Source: Deltaproteobacteria bacterium (GTDB lineage: Bacteria; Desulfobacterota; Dissulfuribacteria; Dissulfuribacterales; QOAL01). Taken from it: a stretch of DNA of 7,793 bases. Shown here one piece after another: positions 6,074 through 7,793 of this stretch. A model generated the notes under the pieces. That model saw only the letters and a program-made list of their open reading frames with translations, did no database searches and had not been told where the DNA came from. Where the stretch lies: the NCBI GenBank assembly GCA_027068235.1, contig JAMOUE010000264.1, positions 1 to 7,793 of the forward strand, given 5' to 3'. The position numbers were made by a program, and so were the translations under genes. Each line of letters opens with the position of its first letter. The first letter of the stretch is position 1.

Positions 6074-7793
6074 CTATGAGTCCAATTTATCTATCCTGAC
6101 CATAGAGGAACTAAAGTCCGGAATACCTCCAAGACCATCGATAAAGGGCGTATTGTTAAAACGTCTATCCAACATTGCAAGATCATTGGGGTTGATGCCT
6201 CTACCAAGGCTCTTATCAGGCTCTTGGTATTGAGGCATCCCCTTGATACTAACCTTTGATGCCCCTAACTGTTTATGTCCATAAGATATGGAAATGGCCA
6301 CCACACCTGGCCTAACCGTATCTGTAAGAAAAAGTCTGCCTCTAATGTCTCCCCCATTTAATGGGCTTGAGACCATGACCTCCTCCATATGAGAAAATCC
6401 TAAACTAACAGCTTCTTCCTTATTCATATAAATGAAATTTTCTGGCCATAACCTTAAGGCCACCGGATGCCAAACTGTTCTCGACTGGGTATGAAGAGCC
6501 CTTTTAAAACTTATAAGAGTAAAAGGATATAAAGAATCTTTGGATAACTTTTGCTTATCAAGAGCAAGAGTCCCTTTGAATCGCTCTCCTGTAATGGAGC
6601 AAATGGTGTCTGAAAGATTCTCATTATAAATACAAAAACGCTTTACTGCATGCCGTTTTATACGACCACGAAAGGACTCACCATATGAATGGAAAACACC
6701 ACCTCGAGAAAGAAGCCGTGCTACCTTGTGCCATTCATCAACACTTATAAGATTTTTATATTTAGCAACGGGATAATTCTGCTCCACAAAAGCCAAGGAC
6801 TTTGCATCAGCATGCTCAAGTCCTGCATTATATGCGATATTGGCAAACGCCTTTAAATAGAAATCTTCTGCCTTTTCTAAAGGATGTAACCTACTAGCCA
6901 AATCTGATATTGCCTTTGGTCCAAAACCGGGAAGATCAAGGGCCATTGCCAAATCGATAAGAAACGTCTCCAGACTAATATGCCTACCATCAGGGGTTTT
7001 TGCTGTTAGGGGATGAATGGCTGGAGTTCTCACAGAGGTAAATTGAAAACATGGGGCATGGGGACTCAACCATCCATATTGCCCCTCTGCATAGGTGACA
7101 TCGGGTATAATGTAGTCAGCAAAGACATTTGATTCGTTAACACCAATATCAATTGAGACCAAAAGAGGAACTTTTTCCGTTGACTCCAGGGTCTTTTTAA
7201 ATCTAAAGCCTCCTGGAATTGAATATACGGGGTTAAAGAAGTAGAGAAAAAGTGCTGAACACTTGTACGGATAGGCCTCATCTATACCAGCCAAGGCCTC
7301 TACACTCAATCCACCTTTAGTAAAGGGAAACCAAGGCCTCTTTGCTGGATAAAGTTTTTCTCCATTGGCCTCCTTTGATTTAAACTCTGTAGTATCTTCA
7401 TATGCAAAACCTTCCCTAGATAACTTGATACCAGTTGGAGTCCGTTTTCCAGGAAAATCACAGAGCCCATATCGCCCATCTTGCCAATCACCAGCTGGCC
7501 CACAACTGCTACAATAGCCTCCTTTTGTTTCCAAACTTCCAGTAAGTGCGTTAAGTGCTGCCACAGCAAAGGCAGCATAAGCTCCACCTAGATAATTACC
7601 AGCTCCATGATACTGGCAAACACTGGATTTTGGGGCATGTTTTGCAAATTCTGCAGCTACCTCAATCAATGTATCCTTATCAACACCGCAAATATCTGCA
7701 TAATCATCAAGAGAATATTCAAGCACCGCCTCTTTCATAAGCCTAAAGGCGGTCTTTACATTCACCCTTATGCCATCTTGTAGAGGAACAATC
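6074..7793 (-). CDS. Molybdopterin oxidoreductase large subunit (TtrA/ArrA-like), 5'-truncated by the window edge
   Basis: This is the C-terminal portion of a catalytic subunit of the DMSO-reductase (CISM) superfamily, which holds a bis-molybdopterin guanine dinucleotide cofactor. The frame stays open to the window edge, giving 572 complete codons. A GTG at 7763-7765 is internal, not a start. The Tat signal, the N-terminal iron-sulfur motif and the active-site Cys or Ser region are missing. With residues numbered from 7765, GAGNYLGGAYAAFAV (55-69), ALTGSLETKGGY (73-84), FNPVYSIPGG (177-186) and ESNVFADYIIPDVTYAEG (211-228) are typical cofactor-binding segments. Residues about 412-557 form the molydopterin-dinucleotide-binding domain, with HTQSRTVWHP (425-434) and the tail GRGINPNDLAMLD (521-533). 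The VSIDIGVNES and ADYIIPD segments and the C-terminal GGIPDFSS (546-553) recall tetrathionate-reductase and arsenate-reductase large subunits. That subgroup call is weak, and the substrate (tetrathionate, polysulfide, arsenate, selenate) cannot be decided. Neighbouring electron-transfer and membrane subunits would lie outside the window or elsewhere. Confidence 0.9.
   Translation of the reverse strand, partial: IVPLQDGIRVNVKTAFRLMKEAVLEYSLDDYADICGVDKDTLIEVAAEFAKHAPKSSVCQYHGAGNYLGGAYAAFAVAALNALTGSLETKGGYCSSCGPAGDWQDGRYGLCDFPGKRTPTGIKLSREGFAYEDTTEFKSKEANGEKLYPAKRPWFPFTKGGLSVEALAGIDEAYPYKCSALFLYFFNPVYSIPGGFRFKKTLESTEKVPLLVSIDIGVNESNVFADYIIPDVTYAEGQYGWLSPHAPCFQFTSVRTPAIHPLTAKTPDGRHISLETFLIDLAMALDLPGFGPKAISDLASRLHPLEKAEDFYLKAFANIAYNAGLEHADAKSLAFVEQNYPVAKYKNLISVDEWHKVARLLSRGGVFHSYGESFRGRIKRHAVKRFCIYNENLSDTICSITGERFKGTLALDKQKLSKDSLYPFTLISFKRALHTQSRTVWHPVALRLWPENFIYMNKEEAVSLGFSHMEEVMVSSPLNGGDIRGRLFLTDTVRPGVVAISISYGHKQLGASKVSIKGMPQYQEPDKSLGRGINPNDLAMLDRRFNNTPFIDGLGGIPDFSSSMVRIDKLDS

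Noticed and set aside
7763..7765. GTG as the start of the molybdoenzyme gene
   Set aside because: The frame remains open upstream to the window edge with plausible protein sequence. The N-terminal iron-sulfur and cofactor domains of the family would be missing, so the gene is cut by the window rather than starting here.
1..7793. Defence system, mobile element, CRISPR array or phage module
   Set aside because: No transposase, integrase, repeat array, terminal repeats or recognised defence domain was found. Each gene except the partly unassigned HD-GYP protein belongs to a known family.

Overview
This 7.8 kb window is an ordinary-looking bacterial chromosome segment of moderate GC content. Five protein-coding genes fill nearly all of it. 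The mix is a bacterial valyl-tRNA synthetase with two CxxC pairs per zinc site, NAD synthesis, an HD-GYP signalling protein, and a molybdopterin oxidoreductase of the kind used in anaerobic sulfur, arsenic or selenium respiration. It suggests an anaerobic or facultative Gram-negative bacterium, perhaps Desulfobacterota-like. That taxonomic guess is inference from gene content only.

Layout. On the minus strand, from about 4323 down to the left edge, lies a probable three-gene block: pgeF (YfiH-type multicopper oxidase-like or nucleoside-processing protein, 3580-4323), then valS (781-3474), then nadC (1-788, C-terminus beyond the window). nadC appears to start at a TTG inside the end of valS, so the two are probably translationally coupled. 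A 105-nt gap separates pgeF from valS. On the plus strand stands a single gene (4534-6006) for a membrane-anchored HD-GYP-type protein. A 210-nt divergent intergenic region separates it from pgeF. The right part (6074 to the window edge) is the C-terminal half or more of a large molybdopterin oxidoreductase on the minus strand, convergent with the HD-GYP gene across a 67-nt gap.

The pgeF-valS-nadC genes are housekeeping functions (protein quality and metabolite repair, translation, NAD biosynthesis). The HD-GYP gene and the molybdoenzyme are separate units whose relation to them is not evident. I see no tRNA or rRNA gene, no CRISPR array, no insertion sequence and no phage gene. The most unusual item is the HD-GYP protein. 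It joins an N-terminal region resembling the ribosomal L7/L12 C-terminal domain to a proline-rich linker with a LSEP triplet repeat, four predicted membrane helices, and an HD-GYP domain whose signature reads GYR instead of GYP. I found no convincing evidence of a wholly new multi-gene system here.
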